Part shown: positions 18,897 to 26,017 of the stretch, in pieces
How positions within the stretch are numbered: the stretch's first letter is position 1
Layout of the letters: every line of letters begins with the position of its first letter
From: Hondaea fermentalgiana
Lineage: Eukaryota; Sar; Bigyra; Thraustochytrida; Thraustochytriidae
Direction of reading: 5' to 3'
NCBI GenBank assembly: GCA_014084085.1
Contig: NPFB01000040.1
Coordinates: forward strand, 93,354 to 119,370
Length of the DNA: 26,017 nucleotides
Program-made: the position numbers and the translations under genes
The notes under the pieces: model-generated
Seen by the model: only the letters and a program-made list of their open reading frames with translations
Database searches by the model: none
Told to the model about the DNA's origin: nothing

Positions 18897-20366
18897 TCAA
18901 GACGTGGGCGACTTGAACTGGTCCAGCGACACGGAAGCCTCACCGTTGTCTGCTTCTGAACTCGTTCCGAGCGGGGCCATGATGGACGCTTCGCGTTGCA
19001 GGCGAGCTAAGACGGGAAGCAATTGAGCATGAGTACTATGCGGGGAGACCGCAGCTTGGTCGGCAAGTGCAGACATGAAGACAGGGAGGTCCTCGCGAAG
19101 TACCATGTTCATTGCCACGGCGACTGTAACCCCGCGATTCTGCACCTGGTGCGGCGCCCCACTTGGGATGAAAATGACATCGCCTGGTCCGACAAGTGCG
19201 TCGAAAATATCGACAGCGGGAAGAGTCGTCTGTGGCTCTGCCAAAAACAGAGACTCGTGAAAGGTGCCCGGGTTCATCACATCCTCGGCGAGAAGATTGC
19301 GCATATGCTGAGGAACGATGCGCCAGTGCTTTTGACCATGTGTGACAGCCATCCAGGCCGAAGAAGAGCACCAATCGGCATGCAGACCGGATCCCGAGTT
19401 CGAGCCACTGACAAAAACGCTGGGCCAATAGTCACGGAAATTGGCCCAAAAGGGCGAAAGCCAAGAAGGTACACGCTGCAGCAGGTCTTCGGCAAAGTAT
19501 GCGGGTACGCGGAAGGACGATAAGAGTTCTGGACAGATGCGCTCAATAGGTTCGTCGTGAAGGTAAAGGTCAGAGCCCTCGAGTGTGGAGAAAAACGTGT
19601 CCACGTCAACCGTAGCAACCCGCTCCAGCTTTGCCCACGACGTCGCATTGTCCGAAACGCGTTTGAGTCTCACCCCCTTGAGACTGCATTTCTCTCGTAT
19701 TGCCTCTGGGCTCGCAAAGGACTCGAACAGGGCGTCGAGACCTCGCAAAATCACCGGGATCCCGGGTGACACGAACGAGGTGTGAAACTCCGACACCGAT
19801 AGATTCGCAGCGTCGCGAACTGGCATCGGAATGATCCTCGCCTGTGCTGCGGACAAAGTCGGCTCCGCGGCACGCCGCGCGTGCGCAAGACGACTCTCGA
19901 GCTCGCGCTTCGATCGCAATGCGCGTGCGAGGCGATCACGCGCGTGATGCAGTTCCGCCTTGAGGGCTCGCTGTTCTTGGACGATATCTTGCTCAAGGAT
20001 CGAAGTGTCTCGATGCGGCGCGGCGAGATGCTGCAAGTTAGAAATTACGGCCTTTTCCCAGATGGTCGCGACCAGCATGTCGCACTGATCGCCGTCCACG
20101 CGCAGATCGGCGCACAACTCGAGCGCTTCCGCCACTGCTTGGGCCGGACTCTCGCCGATCGGCACGCGGAGCTCCGACCCGTCGTCGACCCTAACGCTCT
20201 GCCACGCCACGGGGTCTCGATCCTCGCACGCCGCCTCCTCGGCAGCGCTCTTGACCCTGACAACATCGTCTTTGGCGACCGCGAGCAGCGTCGCGAACCC
20301 GAGCCAGATCGCGAGTCGAGCGAGAGCGAGAGCGACCAGCATCACGCTTCCGGATCGTGCGGACAT
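18897..20366 (-). CDS. Signal-peptide-bearing JmjC (cupin_8) 2-oxoglutarate dioxygenase, 489 aa
   Basis: The C-terminal half is a JmjC domain (about 180-425), an Fe(II)/2-oxoglutarate oxygenase fold that hydroxylates or demethylates protein side chains. Iron ligands are visible as H329 and D331 (LHADW) and H406 (GAPHQVQN); K346 in GQKHWRIVP fits the 2-oxoglutarate-binding Lys. SAWMAVTHGQKHW resembles the JMJD6/JMJD4/JMJD8 group. The N-terminus (residues 1-31) is a hydrophobic signal peptide, then a short Cys-containing module (about 55-105) and a charged helix or coiled coil (about 122-165). This predicts an ER-lumenal or secreted enzyme, as for JMJD8; no KDEL-like tail is present (it ends SPTS). 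Met9 is an alternative start with a better -3 base and would keep the signal. It is divergent from the PRMT7 gene and convergent with the HERC-like gene. Fold and cofactor sites are firm; the substrate is unknown. Confidence 0.87.
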   Translation of the reverse strand: MSARSGSVMLVALALARLAIWLGFATLLAVAKDDVVRVKSAAEEAACEDRDPVAWQSVRVDDGSELRVPIGESPAQAVAEALELCADLRVDGDQCDMLVATIWEKAVISNLQHLAAPHRDTSILEQDIVQEQRALKAELHHARDRLARALRSKRELESRLAHARRAAEPTLSAAQARIIPMPVRDAANLSVSEFHTSFVSPGIPVILRGLDALFESFASPEAIREKCSLKGVRLKRVSDNATSWAKLERVATVDVDTFFSTLEGSDLYLHDEPIERICPELLSSFRVPAYFAEDLLQRVPSWLSPFWANFRDYWPSVFVSGSNSGSGLHADWCSSSAWMAVTHGQKHWRIVPQHMRNLLAEDVMNPGTFHESLFLAEPQTTLPAVDIFDALVGPGDVIFIPSGAPHQVQNRGVTVAVAMNMVLREDLPVFMSALADQAAVSPHSTHAQLLPVLARLQREASIMAPLGTSSEADNGEASVSLDQFKSPTS

Positions 20367-20698
20367 GCGCGTCGACCTCCTCTCTCCCCGCGCCGTGCTT
20401 CTCGCCGCGCTGCCTCGGCAAGGGCGCCTCGCTCGCCTTCGAGGTCTCCGATCTTGGTTTGTTTCGGTTCCTTCGTTCCCTCGGGCTAACTGCGACTAAC
20501 TGTATACAAGGATCGACGGGATTCAAAACTTGCAGGCAGCATCTGAGCGCCGCACGCCGCGCCGCAGACAAAGCGCGAACGAGGAGGGCGCGGCGGCCGA
20601 GGGCGGAGCGGACGCGGCGCGGAGCGCGGCGGACCCCGCGCGGGCGGGAGCAGGCGCGCGGCGCGCGGCGGCGCGGCGGGCGCCGAGCGCGGGCGGAG
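20367..20698. promoter_or_regulatory. Shared divergent promoter between the JmjC and PRMT7 genes
   Basis: The 332 bases between the two divergent start codons must hold both promoters if the PRMT7 start at 20699 is right. Left part (20367-20480): moderate GC, pyrimidine-rich on plus. Middle: two CTAACTG repeats (20486-20492 and 20496-20502) followed directly by TATACAAG (20503-20510). Right part (about 20540-20698): extremely GC-rich with many CpG. The element assignments rest on motif resemblance only. Confidence 0.55.
20486..20510 (+). promoter_or_regulatory. Tandem Myb-like sites (TAACTG x2) plus TATA-like TATACAAG
   Basis: CTAACTG occurs twice, ten bases apart (one helical turn), and each copy matches the Myb consensus YAACKG. 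A TATA-like TATACAAG follows without a gap, about 190 bases before the proposed PRMT7 start and about 120 bases before the JmjC start on the other strand. Confidence 0.4.
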
Positions 20699-22948
20699 AT
20701 GCAGACCTCGCATGCGGCGTGGGGCGACGTGGTGCTCTTCGAGGCCGCGAGCCAAGAGGACGCCGCGGCGAAGCTGGAGGGCGAGGATGTCAAGGTCGAG
20801 GCCGATGCCGACGCCATGCCTTCCAAGATCGTCGCCGTGGCGCCGAGCGTGCTCCCGAGGGACGTCGACGCGTCAGACATTGTCGCAGGAGAACCCGTCC
20901 GAAGAGGGCAGGCGGCGCGCGCGCTTGTTCTCGCGACGAAAGCGCGGATGATGCTGCCAATGCTGAACGACACGCTGCGAAATGAGGCGTACGAGCGCGC
21001 CATTGTGGAGGAGGTGCGGGCTTTCGCGGCAATCCATGGCCGAGGCCCACGCGTGCTTGATATCGGAGCGGGAACCGGCCTTTTGTCGGTGATGGCGGCC
21101 CGCGCAGGGGCTCGAGAGGTTGTCGGGTGCGAGATGAACGGCGTCATGGCCGCTGTGGCGCAAGACGTCGTTCGCGCCAATGGTCTTGACGGCTGCGTCA
21201 AAATCCTCGCGTGTCGTTCCACAGAGTTTTCTCTAGATGCCGAAGAGGAACCTTTTGATTTGGTCGTCACTGAGACTCTTGATTCGCATTTACTTCGTGA
21301 AGGGATCTTGCCTTCGCTTGCCGACGCCCTTGACCGTTTAGCCCGGCCCGGCGCCGCTGTGGTGCCAAAAAAGGCGCGTATCTACGCGCAGCTGTGCAAC
21401 ACAGAGGTGGGGCGCACTGGCGTCGGAGAGCTCGTTGTACGGGATGACAAGGTCCTCGGCCTTTCCGAGAGACGCACTTCACGCCTGCCGACGCCCAAAG
21501 ATCGCGATGGACACACCGATATCAAGTTCTCAAGTCGGGATGAAATGCACAAGATGATTCTCCTCGGCACTGTTGAAAAGGTTTTCGACATTGCCTTTGC
21601 AGACGCTAAAAGCATTGAAGAGTTCATTCGCTGCGAACCAAGCTCGATGATCTCGAGCGATGATAAGACTGCAAATGCTGTCTGTGTTTGGTGGGAACTT
21701 GACGTGCATGCAGGAAGTGAAGACGCGCCAGACCCGGAGCCGAAACGCCCGAGACTGGAAGGCGACAAAGCGGTTCAGACGGTTCAGACCCGCAACTGTC
21801 CCCTTACAAATATGCCCAATATCCCAGAAACAGAGGCGCAATGGCAAGATCATTGGTTTCCAGTGGTATACCCGCTTGTGGAAGCTGGACCCTCCATCGA
21901 GGTCGGCTTTGGCCGAACAGAGACGGAGATCTTTGTGCAGCAACTAGAATGGAAACCCGCACCAGCTGAGACGTCGGCCATCACGACGGAACTGAACACA
22001 TGTATGGATCCGTTGCGGCTTTTACAGGTTGTAGACCACGAGCGTCAGGAAGCTATTCGAGGGGGACTCGAAACTCTTGTGGAGGCGCAAACGTGTTCGA
22101 CGATTCATTTGTGGGACGTTGGATCCGGTAGCCTCGTAGCGTTTGTAGCAGCGCAATTTGAGAAAATTTGCGCTGTCAAAAGTTTGGAGACGGACTACTT
22201 TAGCCTGGTTATGTGGAAGCGCCTTTGCGATGAAGCATTCTCGGGTAAGGTGGAAGTGTTAGCCTCGCTTCAGGACGAGGAGCCTCAGGATTCTTCGGAC
22301 CGTGCACTGTTGGTGTGTTCTGACTTTTGCTACTCCCATTTAGGTGCACGACGCGAATTTGTCGGTGGATTGCAATTTTGTCTGCAAGCGCTGGCGATTC
22401 AACGGAGGCTGCAGACGTCTTGCTTCTTCTTTCCGGGAACAGTGACGATCGAAGCGCGGCTTGTTCGACTGCATGCAATTGGCAAGGCGCTGCGTGCACC
22501 AAGCGAGATCCGAGGGTGCAAGCATCCCGTCGACTGGCACGCTGCTGAGCAAGATTTTTTCCTTGAGCTTGACATTGACGCATACGAACACGAAGAATTG
22601 TGCGTGGCACAAGATGTTCTGACATTGGAGGTGGGCAAAATTTCGGACGCGGGCAATGCAGGTTCTGTTACTTTTGAGATAGACGACGAGGCGGCTTCCC
22701 ATGAGGCTGTTGTAGTTCTTTCGTTGCGCAGTGCTCTTCCGCGCGCGCGCGCGACGTTGGCTCCAATTCTTCTACAAGTCCCACACTCGTCTACGGGCGC
22801 GACGCCAAGGCGCACGCAAACTACATTCTCGACTTTGGCAACTTTATCGCTTGAGCGGAAGACGTTGGAATCGAAGCACGAGCTGGAACTTGCCGTGACG
22901 TTGCACCTCGATCGAGAATCGATAAACGCCCCCAAGACCGCAAGTTGA
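20699..22948 (+). CDS. PRMT7: PRMT7-type protein arginine methyltransferase, 749 aa
   Basis: Transfers methyl groups from S-adenosylmethionine to arginine guanidinium in proteins; PRMT7 is the monomethylating (type III) member. Numbering from the Met at 20699: SAM-binding motif I VLDIGAGTG (119-127), the following acidic position in VVGCEM, and the double-E loop E192 and E201 in TETLDSHLLREG, close to the PRMT7 form of that loop. A DHWFP segment resembles the THW loop. A second, more degenerate Rossmann-like repeat starts around LWDVGSGS, matching PRMT7's two-module layout. The frame stays open upstream to an ATG at 20357, but those 114 codons are Arg/Ala-rich translation of GC-rich DNA and overlap the JmjC start, so I place the start at 20699 (purine at -3). 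No targeting signal is seen; cytosol/nucleus is expected. Confidence 0.88.
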   Translation: MQTSHAAWGDVVLFEAASQEDAAAKLEGEDVKVEADADAMPSKIVAVAPSVLPRDVDASDIVAGEPVRRGQAARALVLATKARMMLPMLNDTLRNEAYERAIVEEVRAFAAIHGRGPRVLDIGAGTGLLSVMAARAGAREVVGCEMNGVMAAVAQDVVRANGLDGCVKILACRSTEFSLDAEEEPFDLVVTETLDSHLLREGILPSLADALDRLARPGAAVVPKKARIYAQLCNTEVGRTGVGELVVRDDKVLGLSERRTSRLPTPKDRDGHTDIKFSSRDEMHKMILLGTVEKVFDIAFADAKSIEEFIRCEPSSMISSDDKTANAVCVWWELDVHAGSEDAPDPEPKRPRLEGDKAVQTVQTRNCPLTNMPNIPETEAQWQDHWFPVVYPLVEAGPSIEVGFGRTETEIFVQQLEWKPAPAETSAITTELNTCMDPLRLLQVVDHERQEAIRGGLETLVEAQTCSTIHLWDVGSGSLVAFVAAQFEKICAVKSLETDYFSLVMWKRLCDEAFSGKVEVLASLQDEEPQDSSDRALLVCSDFCYSHLGARREFVGGLQFCLQALAIQRRLQTSCFFFPGTVTIEARLVRLHAIGKALRAPSEIRGCKHPVDWHAAEQDFFLELDIDAYEHEELCVAQDVLTLEVGKISDAGNAGSVTFEIDDEAASHEAVVVLSLRSALPRARATLAPILLQVPHSSTGATPRRTQTTFSTLATLSLERKTLESKHELELAVTLHLDRESINAPKTAS

Positions 22949-22956
22949 AAATACCC

Positions 22957-22962
22957 TTTAAT
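22957..22962 (-). terminator. Minus-strand ATTAAA, candidate poly(A) signal of the TTL-like gene
   Basis: TTTAAT on plus reads ATTAAA on minus, the common variant of the poly(A) hexamer, about 190 bases after the TTL-like stop. It lies only 9 bases beyond the PRMT7 stop codon on the other strand. Confidence 0.35.
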
Positions 22963-22975
22963 TTTTTTTGTTTGG

Positions 22976-22981
22976 AATAAA
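22976..22981 (+). terminator. AATAAA, poly(A) signal of the PRMT7 gene
   Basis: Exact hexamer 28 bases after the PRMT7 stop, preceded by a T-rich run. The position is typical for a short protist 3' UTR. Confidence 0.6.
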
Positions 22982-23148
22982 CAAGCTGTTCTTTTCGGGG
23001 CTGTCTTAGTGTGCAAAGAATCACACGGAACAAGGGGTCCTGGTATGAAATCAAAAAGACATGTCTCGTCGCTGGTTGGTGGCACCAGCGCTAGAATGTC
23101 ATCCTAGGGAAAGACCACGACGATTGGAATAAAATCGACTGAATGAGT

Positions 23149-24972
23149 CTAGCTGAAGATAAAGCCCTTGGCTTGGTCGACCACAACAGAGGAAGCCTCG
23201 CCGCTGACAAAAGAAGAGATCAGATCCGTAGTCACGGCTCGCTTGGTGGCCTCGGATGCGGCCTCAATGTCGCAATTAGGAGATACAGTCATGAGCAGTG
23301 GAGTTTGGGTCTGACTTTCAACAACAAAGTCGAGACAGAGATGCTGCACGAGACGAATATCGCCGAGATCATCAGCTGGACGTGAGGCACCAAGGCGCAC
23401 AGCTGTGTAGGCCGCTGCTCGTCGTAGATCCTCCTGAAAGGTCTCGGGAAGTGCGTTGCTCGCATGATCTGCAAACGGCATGGGCTCTGCGTCTTGCGCC
23501 AAGACGGGAAATCGCATGCTCGCCGTTGTGTCAGCAGGTTCACGTCCTGCAAAGGGCGCGTAGTCCACTGTCGCTTTCACAATATCGCCCGTGTAAAAGG
23601 TGGCAAAGAGTTCGGGCGCGGCGCGACGAATGACGAGCCAAGAGCGGACCATGAAGGCCCTGTTGGTACCAGGCCAGAGCATTTGCGATTCAACAAAGGG
23701 AGCGCCGACAATTTTCGGTTTGTCTGCAATGTACGCCTCCTTTTGCAGTAAGGCAGGCACGTTCGAGGCCTGCACAAGCTGCGGTTTGCCTGCGCCCATG
23801 GCCTGCAGAACAAGGATCGGCGCGGGCGATCTCTGGGATGCCTCGACGAGTTGTGGTCGATCTGTCTCTTGAAAGAAGCGGTAAAAGTGGCGCACCCGTT
23901 GAGCCACAGTGACTGCGTCTTGCGCGCGCGAGGGCAGAATGGAGCCCAAAGCACCTTGAAAGGCGTCTGCGTCCGTAAAGACAAATCGAACCCCTTGGCC
24001 ACCCGTGTAAGCAGCGCAAAAGATGGCGTGCTGACCACCTGGGTCCTTGGCCGCAATGGCCTTTGGATTAGGACAGGTCCGGCCATAGGCCAAGAGGATA
24101 AGCGGCAGGCCAGGACCAGCGTGGCGCGAGTATCCTGCCTCGGAGAGCGCTGACTCGAGAGCGATTACCGATGCCGACTTGGGGCTCTTGGAGGGGTCCG
24201 CAAGCACAGCAAAGGATCCCGTGGAGGAGAGCTTGTCCTGGCTGGAAGATCCAGCAGTATTCTGGGTTTCTGCCTCGGGCTCGTCGTGCTCGTCATTGGT
24301 GTTGGCTTCAACGGCAGCGTTGTTTGAAGAGGCGCCATCAGGTCCACTGCCAAAGACTGACGAGACGACGCTGGAAAACATGCTAGACACAGAGGATGGT
24401 TTCTTGGCGAGTTCATCAAGGTTGCTTGGGGTCGGCGGCACGGAGAGCGCCGGGTCGGAAAGTGGAGATACGTAGGCATAGTCGCGCACGCGGAGACTCG
24501 TTGGCAGCTTGGTGACTTTTTCGAAACGATCCTCGACCATGCGCTGGCGCTTAATGAGGGCTTCCATGCGCGCCTCTGCCTCGGCGTCAACGTCGAGAAT
24601 TGGTTCGGCCAGGCTCTCGCCGTGTCGATAAAGGTAGTAGATGATGCTATCTTCGAGCTGCTGATGAAGCTCTTGCAAGGCCTCCGTCTTGCGCACAGGA
24701 CTTGCGATGAGGGTCTTTGTGAAAGGGTTTTCCCATGGGTGGGTGGAATCACCTTGATACGTCGAGAGCGAGTTGTCGAACTTGAGTTTGGCCTCGGCGA
24801 TCTGGCGCGCCTCCTCCTCCTTGAGCAGGTCTTCGTTTATCCTGCGGATCTTTTCGTACTCGTGAATAAGGCCTGTGCCGTCGTCCACTTTGACGTCGAG
24901 CAGGTCTAGGATGAAGACGCAAAAGTACAAGCTCATGACGAGCAGCACCGCGCCGAAAGGGTGCCGGCACAT
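23149..24972 (-). CDS. Single-pass membrane protein with a degenerate TTL-like (ATP-grasp) domain, 607 aa
   Basis: The start is taken at MCRHPFGAV (A at -3), directly before a hydrophobic signal-anchor (about residues 7-25), with only a five-residue tail ahead of it; the frame continues about 200 codons upstream, but that part is Pro/Arg-rich and looks non-coding. A charged helix or coiled coil (about 36-66) follows, then a Ser/acidic low-complexity linker (about 190-265). Residues about 285-570 recall tubulin-tyrosine-ligase-like proteins: VPALLQKEAYI (405-415), RAFMVRSWLVI (438-448) in place of the KFDLR strand, TFYTGDIVKATVDY (458-471), HASNALPE (503-510) in place of HLTN, and LCLDFVVE...LLMTVSPN (545-566) in place of the DF..D...LLEVN..P motif. 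The magnesium-binding Glu and Asn and the Asp of KFDLR are replaced, so it is probably not catalytic. Topology predicts a type II, lumen- or surface-facing protein. The family call is my reading of weak similarity; a wholly unknown family remains possible. Confidence 0.72.
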   Translation of the reverse strand: MCRHPFGAVLLVMSLYFCVFILDLLDVKVDDGTGLIHEYEKIRRINEDLLKEEEARQIAEAKLKFDNSLSTYQGDSTHPWENPFTKTLIASPVRKTEALQELHQQLEDSIIYYLYRHGESLAEPILDVDAEAEARMEALIKRQRMVEDRFEKVTKLPTSLRVRDYAYVSPLSDPALSVPPTPSNLDELAKKPSSVSSMFSSVVSSVFGSGPDGASSNNAAVEANTNDEHDEPEAETQNTAGSSSQDKLSSTGSFAVLADPSKSPKSASVIALESALSEAGYSRHAGPGLPLILLAYGRTCPNPKAIAAKDPGGQHAIFCAAYTGGQGVRFVFTDADAFQGALGSILPSRAQDAVTVAQRVRHFYRFFQETDRPQLVEASQRSPAPILVLQAMGAGKPQLVQASNVPALLQKEAYIADKPKIVGAPFVESQMLWPGTNRAFMVRSWLVIRRAAPELFATFYTGDIVKATVDYAPFAGREPADTTASMRFPVLAQDAEPMPFADHASNALPETFQEDLRRAAAYTAVRLGASRPADDLGDIRLVQHLCLDFVVESQTQTPLLMTVSPNCDIEAASEATKRAVTTDLISSFVSGEASSVVVDQAKGFIFS

Positions 24973-25372
24973 ATTGGCCGGGCAACGTGCCACAAGCCCT
25001 CCGTCGTGCGCTGCGTCTCCAGGAAATGAGAACGACCCTGCCCGGCTGCACCACTGCCGCCAGACCGTGGCCGGGAGCGGGGCCTGGCTCCGGGCGAGCG
25101 GTGTCTCCTTCTTGGGCGGCCAGGGCCACCCGGTCCTCCCGGCGCGGGCGCGGGCCTCGGCTCGCTCGCCCGAGTCGCGGCGTCGTCGCGGTCTGCGCGC
25201 CGGCCCCGTGGGGCGCCAAGTGCGTTGATATGCGCAAGTGGGGGTTGGGCCCTGGCGAAGTGGGTTATACTGGACGTCAAGTGGACAATTGCATGGTTCA
25301 AGTCGAGTATGCGGGAGGAGTCGACGATGGTGGAGAGGGCTGCTAGTAGTAGCGGGGGAAGGGGAAGGAGAA

Positions 25373-25482
25373 AACTTGAAAGGCAAGGGAGTTACTTGAA
25401 GAACGAGGCATAGGCCCATAGTCCTAGAGTTGAGAACTCGAAAGGCTATGATAACCAAAGGACGAACTCGAAGAACGAGGCA
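25373..25482. repeat. Diverged tandem duplication, two copies
   Basis: AACTYGAAAGGC occurs at 25373-25384 and 25435-25446, and ACTYGAAGAACGAGGCA at 25394-25410 and 25466-25482, in the same order. The offsets of 62 and 72 bases show a duplicated unit with an internal length change. Confidence 0.8.
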
Positions 25483-25633
25483 AATAATTATATGACGATC
25501 TATGGCAAGTGTATCCGCCATTGCCATCATGGCAATCAACCACTGCAAAGAATCAATCACTGCACGCAATCGACCTCAATCATCCGACCAGCCATCCATG
25601 CATCAACAATCTCGTGATGCAACCAACCGTGGT

Positions 25634-25660
25634 GACTGCGACTGCGACTGCGACTGCGAC
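25634..25660. repeat. (GACTGC)4.5 hexanucleotide repeat
   Basis: Four perfect GACTGC units plus GAC. Confidence 0.95.
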
Positions 25661-25886
25661 CACCAGCGCATGAAGGTGGGCGTGTTTTCCACCTTGGAAG
25701 CAGTCATTCCGAGTCACCAGCCGAAACGTCTTTTGGAGAGATCCGTTAAAAAACACGTCTGTCACTTAAAGTTGAAGCCACAGTCGCACGACAAGCCGCA
25801 CTCTCACGAGGCATGACCCTCGTTCCTGGAGGTCGCCATGCACGCACATACCACGGCATCCACACCCGGGGGGCTGGCGCCGCATG

Positions 25887-25918
25887 CTGCCTGCCTGGCT
25901 GCCTGCCTGGCTGCCTGG
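25887..25918. repeat. 12-bp tandem repeat CTGCCTGCCTGG, 2.7 copies
   Basis: Two perfect copies of the 12-mer (25887-25898 and 25899-25910) and a partial CTGCCTGG (25911-25918), near the window end. Confidence 0.93.
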
Positions 25919-26017
25919 CGCTCCTTGTGGGTCCGGGAGGAAGTCCAGCGGGCGGGCCGCGCTCTCGCCTCGCCTGCCTCGCATGCGCCGCCCGGGGTGG
26001 TCGAGAGGCAGGCGGCC

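Larger units (their letters stand above)
22949..23148. other. Convergent spacer between the PRMT7 and TTL-like genes
   Basis: Two hundred bases holding both 3' UTRs. AATAAA on plus at 22976-22981 serves PRMT7; ATTAAA on minus at 22957-22962 could serve the TTL-like gene, which would make the transcripts overlap at their 3' ends. A second plus-strand AATAAA lies at 23128-23133. I see no gene. Confidence 0.7.
24973..26017. other. Upstream region of the TTL-like gene, no supported gene
   Basis: About 1 kb with no frame I can support. Positions 25040-25220 are strongly GC-rich and probably belong to the 5' UTR or promoter of the TTL-like gene. From 25320 the sequence becomes more AT-rich and carries a diverged tandem duplication (25373-25482), a (GACTGC)4.5 repeat (25634-25660) and a 12-bp tandem repeat (25887-25918). 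Small open frames here encode only repeat-driven sequence such as alternating Asp-Cys. Confidence 0.65.

Noticed and set aside
19881..20489. 202-codon plus-strand open frame antisense to the JmjC N-terminus
   Set aside because: Arg/Ser-rich shadow of a GC-rich coding strand; the opposite strand encodes a credible signal peptide and coiled coil.
20191..21270. 359-codon minus-strand open frame across the JmjC start and PRMT7 N-terminal half
   Set aside because: Ser/Arg/Ala-rich, no recognisable domain, and fully antisense to the SAM-binding region of PRMT7, whose motifs are unmistakable.
24973..25569. N-terminal 199-codon extension of the TTL-like frame
   Set aside because: Pro/Arg-rich, lacks domain character, and would bury the signal-anchor that directly follows Met at 24972.
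25502..25816. Small plus-strand frame with alternating Asp-Cys residues
   Set aside because: The composition simply follows the GACTGC repeat; no support as a gene.
1..26017. tRNA, rRNA, transposase or viral genes
   Set aside because: No matching sequence or coding signature was recognised on either strand by eye; a tool search was not possible.

Overview
This is a eukaryotic nuclear window of about 26 kb. It carries five protein-coding genes, all readable as single uninterrupted frames, including one of 15.5 kb. The products (ROCO GTPase, HERC-type HECT ubiquitin ligase, JmjC dioxygenase, PRMT7-type methyltransferase, TTL-like protein), AATAAA-type poly(A) signals, lack of visible introns, GC-rich wobble positions and homopolymeric Asn/Gln/Asp tracts fit an intron-poor protist. 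A stramenopile such as a labyrinthulomycete (thraustochytrid) is my best guess, but that is inference from style and content, not proof. I see no rRNA, tRNA, CRISPR array or transposon.

Layout, left to right: (1) positions 3-2348 (+), the 3' part of a ROCO gene with Roc GTPase, COR and C-terminal TIR domains, cut by the window edge; (2) a 756-bp spacer with a C10/purine tract and a (TTC)12 microsatellite; (3) positions 3105-18575 (+), a 5156-residue HERC1-like HECT E3 ubiquitin ligase with a putative N-myristoylation signal, a seven-blade RCC1 propeller, LamG-like, UBA, B-box-like zinc finger, FN3, SPRY and HECT domains; (4) a short convergent spacer with a perfect hairpin; (5) positions 18897-20366 (-), a JmjC dioxygenase with a signal peptide; (6) a 332-bp shared divergent promoter; (7) positions 20699-22948 (+), a PRMT7-type arginine methyltransferase; (8) a 200-bp convergent spacer; (9) positions 23149-24972 (-), a single-pass membrane protein whose C-terminal half looks like a degenerate tubulin-tyrosine-ligase-like (ATP-grasp) domain; (10) about 1 kb of non-coding, repeat-bearing sequence upstream of that gene, running to the window end.

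The genes are compactly packed as convergent (HERC/JmjC), divergent (JmjC/PRMT7) and convergent (PRMT7/TTL-like) pairs. There is no operon-like logic. The common theme is signalling and protein modification: GTPase/TIR signalling, ubiquitination, protein hydroxylation, arginine methylation and a possible pseudo-glutamylase. The points most worth follow-up are the Roc-COR-TIR protein with an intact candidate NADase glutamate, the N-myristoylation signal on a giant HERC ligase, the JmjC/PRMT7 divergent pair with tandem Myb-like sites, and the membrane-anchored pseudo-TTL protein.
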